DNA of 64,000 nt, from the NCBI RefSeq assembly GCF_016612505.1, contig NZ_JAENRR010000004.1:1-64000 (forward strand), written 5' to 3'. Below, piece by piece: positions 22,725 through 30,976 of the stretch. The notes under the pieces are model-generated. The model was not told where the DNA came from and did no database searches. It worked only from the letters and a program-made list of their open reading frames with translations. Source of the DNA: Carboxylicivirga marina (GTDB taxonomy: Bacteria; Bacteroidota; Bacteroidia; Bacteroidales; Marinilabiliaceae). A program made the position numbers and the translations under genes. Numbering within the stretch: the first letter of the stretch is position 1; every line of letters begins with the position of its first letter.

Positions 22725-25592
22725 TCAATTAACCACAATATCACGAATTACTAATCCCGGATCGAGAAAGTAAATTCTTAATTTAACTGGTTCACTATCT
22801 TTTGCTGAATAACTAATTTTTCGTGAAGTAAAACCTCTAATGACATTATCCTGCCATTCAGGTGTAAACTCATCGGCCTGAACGTCAAAAACGACTGGTT
22901 CCTCTCCATTAATGGAAACCGCATAAGATAAGGTTCTACCATCATGGATGCGTTGCGTTGGCAGCGTTCGTATTTCAATCTCCGACTGACCTCCGCTCAG
23001 TTCAATGTCATATTCAACCCAGGCTGCCTCGCCCACATGACTGACATTTAATGAAGGTGAAGTAAAAGGCATTATACAAACCCCTTTCCCCAGTCCTAAA
23101 CCAGATACAACATTAATGGTTGATAATTGACCATGTTTACTTTTTACATAGTCCTCAGCCATCATTTGTTTTTTATAATTCTGACGAGAAGGAGGATACC
23201 AGCCTAGATGAATTTCTCCAATATTTAATAAAGAATCGGGTAATGAGAGTTGCATGGTATTGGAACCTTTATTTAAATGTGCATGTCCTAGTTTGTACCA
23301 TACCGGTGCTGCAGCCTGCGTATGCCAGATATTTCCTATGTGTTTTAATTCAGATTTAATCTCACCACCATTAATCGTCAATTTATAAGAAGGTACATAG
23401 CTTGTGGGGATAGTGGCAAAGATCCAAACAGGCACTTCGCCCTCTTTATCGGCTTGCCAAGTGTATTCGCCTGCTTGGTGTTGCTCTGACATTGATTCCT
23501 GTTTCAACACACCGTCTTTAAATGTTAATTGTGGACTACAAATCACATCTTCCAGCACCACTGTATGGCTCTTTGGGGCTTTCTTTCCCAGTTGCACCAA
23601 TTCTTTGGATGCAACATCAGGCATTTCATCACTCATCCAGGGATGCCAGCACATGATATGGTTCCACTTACCATCATTGTTTATGGCATTGTAGTAATGG
23701 GTGATAGAATCTAATTGCGTATGACAATGATGTGCCAATTGCGCATCATCCAAGGCCGACATATCACCAATGGCTGCCTTTTGCAAGCTACGTCGAGCCA
23801 TCAGGTTACGTTCATTTATCCACCGACACCCTAAAACCGGATATTCCACTAATTGGTAGTAGGCTGGCAACAAAGTTTCAGGTACACGAGATTTCATCTC
23901 AGCAACCTGACCTGATAAGCTTCTGTACGCTTCTATCCTCCCATCCAACTCTAAGGGTGAATAATCAAGTCGATAACAGTGTTCCGGCTTGCCAGATTCC
24001 GCTAAACGATAGTAATTTTCTAGTATCGCAGTTATGTCGTCAGCCAGCTCTTTTCCAAAAGTATCTTCCGCCCATTCGGCCAAAAACAAATGTGCATTTG
24101 ATGGCATCCATCGATTAATATCGTAAGCCATCTGCAGCGCAAATGTCAACTCTTTTTCGTGTGGTTTGATATCACCAATGTTAAACATCCAGATTCGATC
24201 AGCTCCATATTCATAGGCTTTTGTCATTTCATAGGCCACCAGACTTGGTGAGATGGTGTTGAGCCATAAATAATCCTCCGGTGTTCCTAATAAGGACAAG
24301 TGATAATAAACGCCAGAACCTCCACTTCGTTTTTGTTCTTCAGGCGTGCACAACTGGCGGGTATAGCCATGGTTGTCATCGGCCCATAATAAAGTCACAT
24401 CATCCGGCACATCCAATCCATTCTGATAGGTCACCAATACCTCTTTATAAGTACATAATACCTGGGGTATTTCTTCGGCTTTTTGTCCGATGGTATTCTT
24501 CAGAATTTCTCGTTGATCGCTAATGGATTGATCGGTAATCCTCACCATATCATCCACACTTTCGGCACCTTGCATTTCAATGTCTTCAGTGCCTCGCATG
24601 CCAAGCGTATAAAAATTCTCATAACCCTTAGTCAAGTCCACTCGATCCTGCCAAAAAGATTGTATTCTTTCGCGATTCACAAAGTAGTTCCATGGTCCCG
24701 TCTGGTCTTCGTCCCATTCCGTCATGGTGTTGCAGTGCATCTGCTCTAAATGCGATGTCCCGACTACAATGGCATAATTATCGGCTACAACAGGATTTTC
24801 CTTATAACAGTAGAATGGCTTGGTACAGGCATGCATGGCCGGCCAAATTAAGTTGGCTTTGAGTCGCAACATCAACTCGAAAACGCGCGCATAGGTTTTT
24901 GGCCCAATGTCCCCAATCTCCGTTTCATAGGTTTTACATGCCCAAACGTTTAAACCTCCAAAACCCTCATCGTTGATGAAAATACCACGATACTTAACCG
25001 AAGGTGAGGACTGAAGGTAAGTTTTGGGTTTGATATAGATTTCCTCTTGCTTTTCTGGAATAATATCAGCCCACCAATACCAGGGCGAAACACCAATACT
25101 CTCTGATAAAGTAAAAGACCCATAAGCAGTTCCTCGTCGGTCGCTACCTGTAATTACTAATGCCTGCTTGATGCCTGGTGCAGGTTTTTTTACTGTTGTT
25201 ATAATAAAGGATTCCCATTGTCCTTTTATGGCACTGACATCTATTTTTCCTGAGGCGACAAGGCTATCGATAAACTGATTGTGCCCCAGTGTTCCTATAA
25301 TGACGGGATACTTTGATTGAATATTGTTAACTAAACTAGTTTCTGGTCTGTAAGAGGAAACCAGTTCAATGTCATCAGCCAGATGGCCAGCCACTAACTC
25401 AACCACCTTATGATCTGCATCATCGTAATAGATGCTTGCACACACACCTTTACTTATCAATGGAAAATGTTGCTTCCCTTCAGTGTTGTCAACCGCCACT
25501 TTCACTGTTTGTGCTGAGCCTATTGTAATACTCAAAAAACTAAATAGAAACAGTACAAGTGACCTTGGTATTTGTGATTGTTTTCGATTCAT
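22725..25592 (-). CDS. GH115 alpha-glucuronidase-type glycoside hydrolase
   Basis: GH115 enzymes remove alpha-1,2-linked (4-O-methyl)glucuronic acid from glycan side chains, classically glucuronoxylan. The 955-residue protein has a signal peptide (to about 27, SITIGSAQ) without a lipobox. Recognisable family segments: SPWYWWADIIPEK (169-181), KYRGIFINDEGFGG (200-213), RLKANLIWPAMHAC (243-256), GTSHLEQMHCNTMTEWD (278-294), GMRGTEDIEM (331-340). The C-terminal 300 residues form the beta-sandwich extension usual in the family. It is the last gene of PUL B, 23 bp after the GH2 gene, and is followed by a terminator. No xylanase is nearby, so the glucuronate is probably on another backbone. Confidence 0.9.
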   Translation of the reverse strand: MNRKQSQIPRSLVLFLFSFLSITIGSAQTVKVAVDNTEGKQHFPLISKGVCASIYYDDADHKVVELVAGHLADDIELVSSYRPETSLVNNIQSKYPVIIGTLGHNQFIDSLVASGKIDVSAIKGQWESFIITTVKKPAPGIKQALVITGSDRRGTAYGSFTLSESIGVSPWYWWADIIPEKQEEIYIKPKTYLQSSPSVKYRGIFINDEGFGGLNVWACKTYETEIGDIGPKTYARVFELMLRLKANLIWPAMHACTKPFYCYKENPVVADNYAIVVGTSHLEQMHCNTMTEWDEDQTGPWNYFVNRERIQSFWQDRVDLTKGYENFYTLGMRGTEDIEMQGAESVDDMVRITDQSISDQREILKNTIGQKAEEIPQVLCTYKEVLVTYQNGLDVPDDVTLLWADDNHGYTRQLCTPEEQKRSGGSGVYYHLSLLGTPEDYLWLNTISPSLVAYEMTKAYEYGADRIWMFNIGDIKPHEKELTFALQMAYDINRWMPSNAHLFLAEWAEDTFGKELADDITAILENYYRLAESGKPEHCYRLDYSPLELDGRIEAYRSLSGQVAEMKSRVPETLLPAYYQLVEYPVLGCRWINERNLMARRSLQKAAIGDMSALDDAQLAHHCHTQLDSITHYYNAINNDGKWNHIMCWHPWMSDEMPDVASKELVQLGKKAPKSHTVVLEDVICSPQLTFKDGVLKQESMSEQHQAGEYTWQADKEGEVPVWIFATIPTSYVPSYKLTINGGEIKSELKHIGNIWHTQAAAPVWYKLGHAHLNKGSNTMQLSLPDSLLNIGEIHLGWYPPSRQNYKKQMMAEDYVKSKHGQLSTINVVSGLGLGKGVCIMPFTSPSLNVSHVGEAAWVEYDIELSGGQSEIEIRTLPTQRIHDGRTLSYAVSINGEEPVVFDVQADEFTPEWQDNVIRGFTSRKISYSAKDSEPVKLRIYFLDPGLVIRDIVVN

Positions 25593-25615
25593 ATTTCTAT
25601 TTTATTGAATCATGT

Positions 25616-28153
25616 TTAATAACTATCCACCAGAGATTTGATATTTATAGTGGTTGGAGTATTAGTATTTCTTAGCGCCTGGCTTCTAAACTGTATTTGC
25701 TTTGTTTCTCCCGGAATCAGATCAAAATAATTATCTGTAAAAAAGCCCTCAAGTTCAGGAAATGACAGGCATATATCTTTTGCCAGATAAGCTGTTGTGA
25801 GTGTTATCTGCAAGGCATCTTCTCCAAGCTTTTCAATCTGGTAAGATAGTTTTGCTTTTTTGAGATTAAGATCTTTAGGAGATTCCAGATATAGTGTGTT
25901 ATTGGCAATTATTTGATCGTCGACAATAACTTTAGTCATACACACAAGCTCATTTCTTTGGTGTCCTTTTAGCATATCGTTTGTTTTAAAGCTAGCTACC
26001 TTCTGACTCGTATTAGCAGGAACCGTTACATCCTGGTTACTTTCCCATACGACGTTGCCTTGAAAATCAAAAATGGTAGTCAGCAGTTGACCTTGTTGTT
26101 CTTGTTGCTCATCGGAAACAAGGTAGATATTGATATTTTCCTGTTCTTCCAATGGTGAAACCAACACAGGCGCATAAGCATCACGTACCTTGTAGTGTAA
26201 AGCTTTCCAGCGATTGTAATAATCAACAGATGACCAGGATGCTACCGGCCAGCAATCATTTAATTGCCAGTAAAGTGTGCCCATGCAAAATGGCATTGCA
26301 CGACGATGCGCTTCAATGCCCATTTTAATTCCTTTGGCCTGCAGTACCTGACTGATATATATACATGATTCAAAATCTTTGGGCCATTGATAATCGCGCT
26401 TCAGGTAGGTGTCAATTACCGGGTAACCAATACGGTGTTTTTGGTGATTCTTCATTACATCGGAATCAATACTTCTGTCTTCGGGCAAGGTAAATGCTTC
26501 GATGGTTTTCATCTCAGGTAATGACTGAAAGCCATACTCACTCATAAATCGAGGGATGTTTTCTTTTTCGAGAAACACCTCAAAGGGATCCTGAGCATGC
26601 CACACGGCCCAAAGGTGCGAATCCCCATCACTATTTACCGGATAACCCCATCCATACTTCGGCGATGAGGGCCAGTAATCTTTTCCCTTGTCGTATTCTT
26701 CAATAACTTCGGGTAATAATTCTTCAAATAAAGCTAAGTAATCGTTCCATACTTTGGCCGAATCTTCTTTTGGGAATTTGCCTGGCCAGCGCCAGTCTCT
26801 CCAGCCGATATAATTTTCATTGTTTCCACACCATAGGGCTAATGACGCATGGTTACGCAAGCGTTTCACATTGTCAATTGCTTCTTGTTTTACATTCTCA
26901 AGGTATTCAGTTTCACCCGGATACATGCTACAGGCAAACATAAAATCCTGCCAAACCAATATGCCGTGTTGATCGCATAAGTCATAGAAGTAATCTTCTT
27001 CATAAAATCCACCACCCCACACGCGTATCATATTCATGTTGGCATCAATTGCATGCTGAATGACACGACGATAATCGGCAGAATCGACCTTGCTCTGAAA
27101 GCTTTCTTGCGGTATGTAGTTGGCTCCTTTAGCAAAAACGGGAACACCATTTAACTCAAAATGAAAGGAAGAGCCTAACTCATCGGGATTTTGCACCAGT
27201 TTAATATCACGAATACCAACTTTTGTTTCTTTGCTATCCAACAGATCACTTTTGCTCACCAGGCTAGTTTTGACTTCGTATAAGTTGGCTTCACCAAGCC
27301 CGTGTGACCACCATAATTCAGGATTTTCGATCTTGAATTCACACGCCAGTTTGTTGAGGCCCGTTGTGAGGGAAACATCCAGTTGCTCTTTTATGCCTGC
27401 CTCCTCTACCTCAACAATTAAAATAGCTTCAAGCGGCTCAGAAGCTTCAACTGATATGCTGGCATTCAGCTCAGCAAGATTCTTATTTACACTTTTCTGA
27501 ATGATGTGAGCATCAGTAATCATTGCATCAGACCATGCTTTGAGATACACCGGTCGCCAAACACCTGCTGTGATAAAAACAGGCCCCCAGTCCCAGCCAA
27601 AGTGAAAGGCCGGTTTGCGCGAATAGGCATAATCGTCAAATAGAGGAACGCTGTCTGCCCGGCGCTTATCTTTATTGACCTGAACTGAACTTTGAAAAAT
27701 AATTTGCAGCGTATTCTCGCCCGGCACCAAATATTCTTTTGCATTTACCTGCCACTGACGAAAATAGTTATCAGCCGATAGGATATGCTTCTCATTTAAA
27801 TAGACTTCGGCGTATGTATCCAGGCCTTCAAAGCATAACTCAACAGCATCATGCTTCAACAATTCTTGAGTGACATTAAAGCTCGTTTTATACACCCAAT
27901 CGCGTTCGCCAATCCATTGCAATTCATTCTCGTTATTACGATAGTAAGGCTCTTCAATAAGTTGGTTCTGTAATAAGTCCATGTGCACCGACCCCGGCAC
28001 ATTGGCCGGAAGAAAATTAAGGCTATCTTTTTCGGCAAAAAACCAATCACTGTCACTTAAGATGATTTTTTGTGGAACCCGCTTCTCAAGGGTATTACTA
28101 CAAGAATTAAAAATCATCAGGCAGGAAATGACAAGAAATATAAATTGTTTCAT
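25616..28153 (-). CDS. GH2 beta-mannosidase-like glycosidase, lipoprotein
   Basis: GH2 enzyme of the beta-mannosidase branch (845 residues, lipoprotein signal MIFNSC with Cys18). The order is sugar-binding domain (about 30-200), Ig-like domain (about 205-315), TIM barrel (about 320-640), then C-terminal beta-sandwich domains. MIRVWGGGFYEEDYFYDLC, ILVWQDFMFACSMYPG and LALWCGNNENYIGW are typical of beta-mannosidases; acid/base is Glu446 (NNEN), nucleophile Glu539 (MSEYGFQS). It probably takes terminal beta-mannose, as in N-glycan cores or mannan fragments, although some relatives act on other beta-glycosides. It sits between the sulfatase and GH115 genes with short spacers, so co-transcribed. 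Confidence 0.85.
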   Translation of the reverse strand: MKQFIFLVISCLMIFNSCSNTLEKRVPQKIILSDSDWFFAEKDSLNFLPANVPGSVHMDLLQNQLIEEPYYRNNENELQWIGERDWVYKTSFNVTQELLKHDAVELCFEGLDTYAEVYLNEKHILSADNYFRQWQVNAKEYLVPGENTLQIIFQSSVQVNKDKRRADSVPLFDDYAYSRKPAFHFGWDWGPVFITAGVWRPVYLKAWSDAMITDAHIIQKSVNKNLAELNASISVEASEPLEAILIVEVEEAGIKEQLDVSLTTGLNKLACEFKIENPELWWSHGLGEANLYEVKTSLVSKSDLLDSKETKVGIRDIKLVQNPDELGSSFHFELNGVPVFAKGANYIPQESFQSKVDSADYRRVIQHAIDANMNMIRVWGGGFYEEDYFYDLCDQHGILVWQDFMFACSMYPGETEYLENVKQEAIDNVKRLRNHASLALWCGNNENYIGWRDWRWPGKFPKEDSAKVWNDYLALFEELLPEVIEEYDKGKDYWPSSPKYGWGYPVNSDGDSHLWAVWHAQDPFEVFLEKENIPRFMSEYGFQSLPEMKTIEAFTLPEDRSIDSDVMKNHQKHRIGYPVIDTYLKRDYQWPKDFESCIYISQVLQAKGIKMGIEAHRRAMPFCMGTLYWQLNDCWPVASWSSVDYYNRWKALHYKVRDAYAPVLVSPLEEQENINIYLVSDEQQEQQGQLLTTIFDFQGNVVWESNQDVTVPANTSQKVASFKTNDMLKGHQRNELVCMTKVIVDDQIIANNTLYLESPKDLNLKKAKLSYQIEKLGEDALQITLTTAYLAKDICLSFPELEGFFTDNYFDLIPGETKQIQFRSQALRNTNTPTTINIKSLVDSY

Positions 28154-28204
28154 TTTGTAAGATTTTCAGTTAACGAACTTGCTTTGTGGCTACTATTTTG
28201 TTTG

Positions 28205-29641
28205 TTATTTAAATTGGTCATATTCGGGATTGATACACTGCTCGCCCCATCGGTTAAACATGAATCGTAAACCATCGGCTCCCTCGGGATGCTGGCCTTT
28301 ATCATTTGTTTCTTGCTCCCACTTATCTAATAAAGAACGTATTTGTACCAATTGAGCTTCAAATGCCGGTTCATCAGCCAGGTTATGAATCATATGAGGA
28401 TCGGTGTCAACTTGATAAAGCTCCTCTTTTGGTCGCTTATCAGACCAGAACATCGCCGGAATATCACCTAACATATTTCCATTTGCTAACGCACGCATGC
28501 GTTGTGTAATTTTCCATTCATCGCGATAGTTGGCTTGCATATAAGGACGTTCAGGAAAATAGTTTTTAATGTATCGGAACTCATCTGTACGAACCGAACG
28601 AATACGATCGATAGTGAAATCACAGCGATCGCGCGTAGAGATGACAAACTCACGCGGCGTATAATCTTCTGACAAGAAATCGGCACCCTCGGTATATGAT
28701 GGAATTTCAATATCAGCTAATCCAAGACTGGTTGTTCCGATATCTAATCCACTAATCAAATCATTGTTAATACTGCCTTTTTTAATGACACCATCTTCGC
28801 CAAAGTAGGCCATTACGAATGGCACATTGGTACCTGCATCATACAGAAACTGCTTGTGGCGCCATAGGCGCATACCATGGTCGGAGAAGAAAAAGATGTA
28901 GGTATTTTCGAGCAGGCCATCAGATTTCAGTCGTTCAATTATTTGCCCTACTTCATAATCTGTGAGCTCCACGCATTCTAAATGGTCGGCCAGTTCCTGA
29001 CGTATAAAAGCTGAATCAGGGTAGTACGGTGGCACTTCTATCGAATTCGGATCAATAGGACGAATCACCTTCTCCTTAAATTTTCGATTGTAAATGTGTT
29101 TGTTGCCATACAATTGAATCTGACCAAAAAATGGTTGTCCTTCATCACGGGCATTCCAGTCAATTTTCAATCCCTGCATACCATACATGCCTATAGAGCG
29201 AAATTCGCCTTCGTATAAATTCCTACGATCATACCAGAAGTTATAATCATCTTTACCATGATTAAAGGTGAAGTAACCCGCTTCTTTAAATAACTCTGGA
29301 ATAGTTTGAATGGAATCAGGCAAAAAAATGGCTGAAGCCAAATCGCGACTGCTATGGTGATTGTGTAAACCTAAAGTGGTTGGCATCAATCCGGTAATGA
29401 TTCCTGAACGAACAGAAGAACAAACACTGGCTGGCATATGTATATTGGTAAATAAGATGCCATTTTCGACTAGTCTATCCACATTGGGCGTATTCACCAA
29501 GTTGTTGCCATAACAAGTAAAATCTGGACTTAAATCTTCAACATAGATCCAAAGAATATTGGGCTTGTCGGGCTTGTCACAAGAGCAGGAGATGCATGTG
29601 ACACAAATAAATAGTGCGAGTAATAAATGAAGTTTGCTCAT
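28205..29641 (-). CDS. S1-family sulfatase (formylglycine type) with CSSVR motif, lipoprotein
   Basis: Removes sulfate esters from sugar units. The lipoprotein signal reads CVTCISCSC (Cys16-21). The sulfatase core starts NILWIYVEDLSPDF, with Glu35-Asp36 where most family members have Asp-Asp as calcium ligands. The modified Cys is Cys74 in SVCSSVRSGIITG: a C-S-S-V-R pentapeptide in which the usual Pro/Ala at position 3 is Ser, although the Arg and downstream TG are kept. A second metal/substrate block is FFFSDHGMRLWRHKQFLYDAG. Related to the N-sulfoglucosamine/heparan-type branch by overall look, but the sugar cannot be deduced. The maturation enzyme must come from elsewhere. It lies in the PUL B operon between the PEGA protein and beta-mannosidase genes. 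Confidence 0.9.
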   Translation of the reverse strand: MSKLHLLLALFICVTCISCSCDKPDKPNILWIYVEDLSPDFTCYGNNLVNTPNVDRLVENGILFTNIHMPASVCSSVRSGIITGLMPTTLGLHNHHSSRDLASAIFLPDSIQTIPELFKEAGYFTFNHGKDDYNFWYDRRNLYEGEFRSIGMYGMQGLKIDWNARDEGQPFFGQIQLYGNKHIYNRKFKEKVIRPIDPNSIEVPPYYPDSAFIRQELADHLECVELTDYEVGQIIERLKSDGLLENTYIFFFSDHGMRLWRHKQFLYDAGTNVPFVMAYFGEDGVIKKGSINNDLISGLDIGTTSLGLADIEIPSYTEGADFLSEDYTPREFVISTRDRCDFTIDRIRSVRTDEFRYIKNYFPERPYMQANYRDEWKITQRMRALANGNMLGDIPAMFWSDKRPKEELYQVDTDPHMIHNLADEPAFEAQLVQIRSLLDKWEQETNDKGQHPEGADGLRFMFNRWGEQCINPEYDQFK

Positions 29642-29668
29642 AATGGTATGGATAATTATTGAATTAGC

Positions 29669-30691
29669 TTATTGATTTAAAGCACTTTCTCGAACTGTGT
29701 ATTTTAAAAAGGCTTCGGGTCCAATGCCGCAATAGGTATTTCCTGAACCTAGGTCTTTGACACGCCCACTCATAAAGTCGGCATACCAATCCATCCACGG
29801 ATACGTATACTTATACTTTTCGGCTGCATGTAATACTAATCCATCGCCACCTTTCTCAGGTAATCGCTCACCACAATTCTGAAAATAATTCTCACCAACT
29901 GTATGTAACCACTCATGAACCCATACGCCGGGATCATTCTCTTTATACCAATTAATGTTTTTATTGATGTCGTCACCTGCATCAAATTTGATGGTGATAT
30001 AACCCGTTTTAATCGGGTCATTTAAAGGATCGGTCCACGCTAATCCAAAATACGAGCTTTTAAAACTGCAATCGCCATCTGACTCACGCCAAAAAACAAA
30101 TACAGCATCGTAGTTACCCGGTTTTACCTCAGGTAGCAGTTCGGTAATGGACTCTGGCTCAAGGGTAAACCAGGTATTGCTGGCTTTGTGCAATTCTATG
30201 GGTGTAGTTATATCTTTGCGCTCCACTTCCCATTTAGTGGTGTTATAGGAAAACGGATGAAACTGCTTGTCGATGCTCCATTGGAAAAACTCAAAACCGG
30301 CATCTAACTCCTCCTGACTAAAGGAAGAACTGCACTGACCATCGACACTATTGCCGATTACTTCTTGCACGCCAATCCAAAGCGCCTTCCATACTTTAGG
30401 TTCAGGTACATCCTTCATTGTTAGTTGCACCTCTGTATCTTCATTAATGGTGACTTCCTGACGCATGTATCGTTTTGATGTTTCAGCAGTCACAGAAATC
30501 ACGTGTTCCCCCTTGCTCACTTTTAACTCGGTAGGTGTAGTATATCCGGTGTACTGACCATCTAAATAGACGTGCCCCTGCTCTTCGGCTGATATCTTTA
30601 CCAAAGGCGTTTTAGTTTGTTTATCTGCACCTGAATCACAAGCCATTACACCTAAAGCAATGGCGAGTATAGCTACAATTATTTTGTTCAT
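29669..30691 (-). CDS. PEGA-domain lipoprotein with HEWLH zinc-peptidase-like motif
   Basis: Not a family I can name. The 340-residue protein has a lipoprotein signal (LGVMAC, Cys18), a PEGA-type beta-sandwich (about 30-95, GHVYLDGQYTGYTTPTEL), then a roughly 240-residue domain. That domain contains VWVHEWLHTVGENYF, in which His259-Glu260-x-x-His263 is a zincin-type zinc-binding motif followed by Gly266; a Tyr (269) lies where metzincins have their third histidine. Other possible ligands are His288 and several acidic residues. Cys residues at 120, 208, 273 and 321 could form disulfides. As the first gene after a 285-bp gap, upstream of sulfatase, GH2 and GH115 genes, it may cut the protein part of a glycoprotein or proteoglycan. 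The peptidase role is inferred from the motif only. Confidence 0.6.
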   Translation of the reverse strand: MNKIIVAILAIALGVMACDSGADKQTKTPLVKISAEEQGHVYLDGQYTGYTTPTELKVSKGEHVISVTAETSKRYMRQEVTINEDTEVQLTMKDVPEPKVWKALWIGVQEVIGNSVDGQCSSSFSQEELDAGFEFFQWSIDKQFHPFSYNTTKWEVERKDITTPIELHKASNTWFTLEPESITELLPEVKPGNYDAVFVFWRESDGDCSFKSSYFGLAWTDPLNDPIKTGYITIKFDAGDDINKNINWYKENDPGVWVHEWLHTVGENYFQNCGERLPEKGGDGLVLHAAEKYKYTYPWMDWYADFMSGRVKDLGSGNTYCGIGPEAFLKYTVRESALNQ

Positions 30692-30872
30692 TTGAATGAG
30701 TTTGATAAGGTTGTATTATTGAAAAATATGAGATATAGATACCTGCTTCGGGCTATAAGTAACGGCCTAAACCGCCACCCAGCCCAAAATAGATGTATGT
30801 ATATGTTTGTTTACTTATACCAATATTACATTGAAGTGAGCCTTGTTTTTTTGTTCTTTTTTACCGATGCTT

Positions 30873-30918
30873 CGTTGAAAAATATCGACGTAGCTAAGGC
30901 TATGCCTCAATTTTTCGC
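30873..30918. repeat. Imperfect hairpin repeat upstream of the PEGA protein gene
   Basis: CGTTGAAAAATATCGACGTAGC and, in reverse orientation, GCTATGCCTCAATTTTTCGC pair imperfectly around the centre TAGCTAAGGCTA (30891-30902). The arm GGCTATGCCTCAA recalls the centre of the palindrome at 11168-11342 (GCTATGAATCGCCTCAA), so both may be copies of one dispersed repeat family. The surrounding gap (30692-30970) shows no other feature. Confidence 0.45.
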
Positions 30919-30976
30919 CTTGCCTAAGGAAAAAATATTCGAAAAAATTAAAGCTCATTCCAAAATAAAATTGGTA

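Noticed and set aside
22725-28153. Xylan utilisation as the PUL B target, from GH115
   Set aside because: No GH10, GH43, GH67 or xylan esterase is present; GH97, sulfatase and beta-mannosidase point to another glycan.
30692-30970. 110-residue plus-strand frame upstream of the PEGA gene
   Set aside because: Low-complexity product rich in Phe/Tyr/Lys, overlaps the hairpin repeat and the end of the GH97 gene; no support for a real gene.
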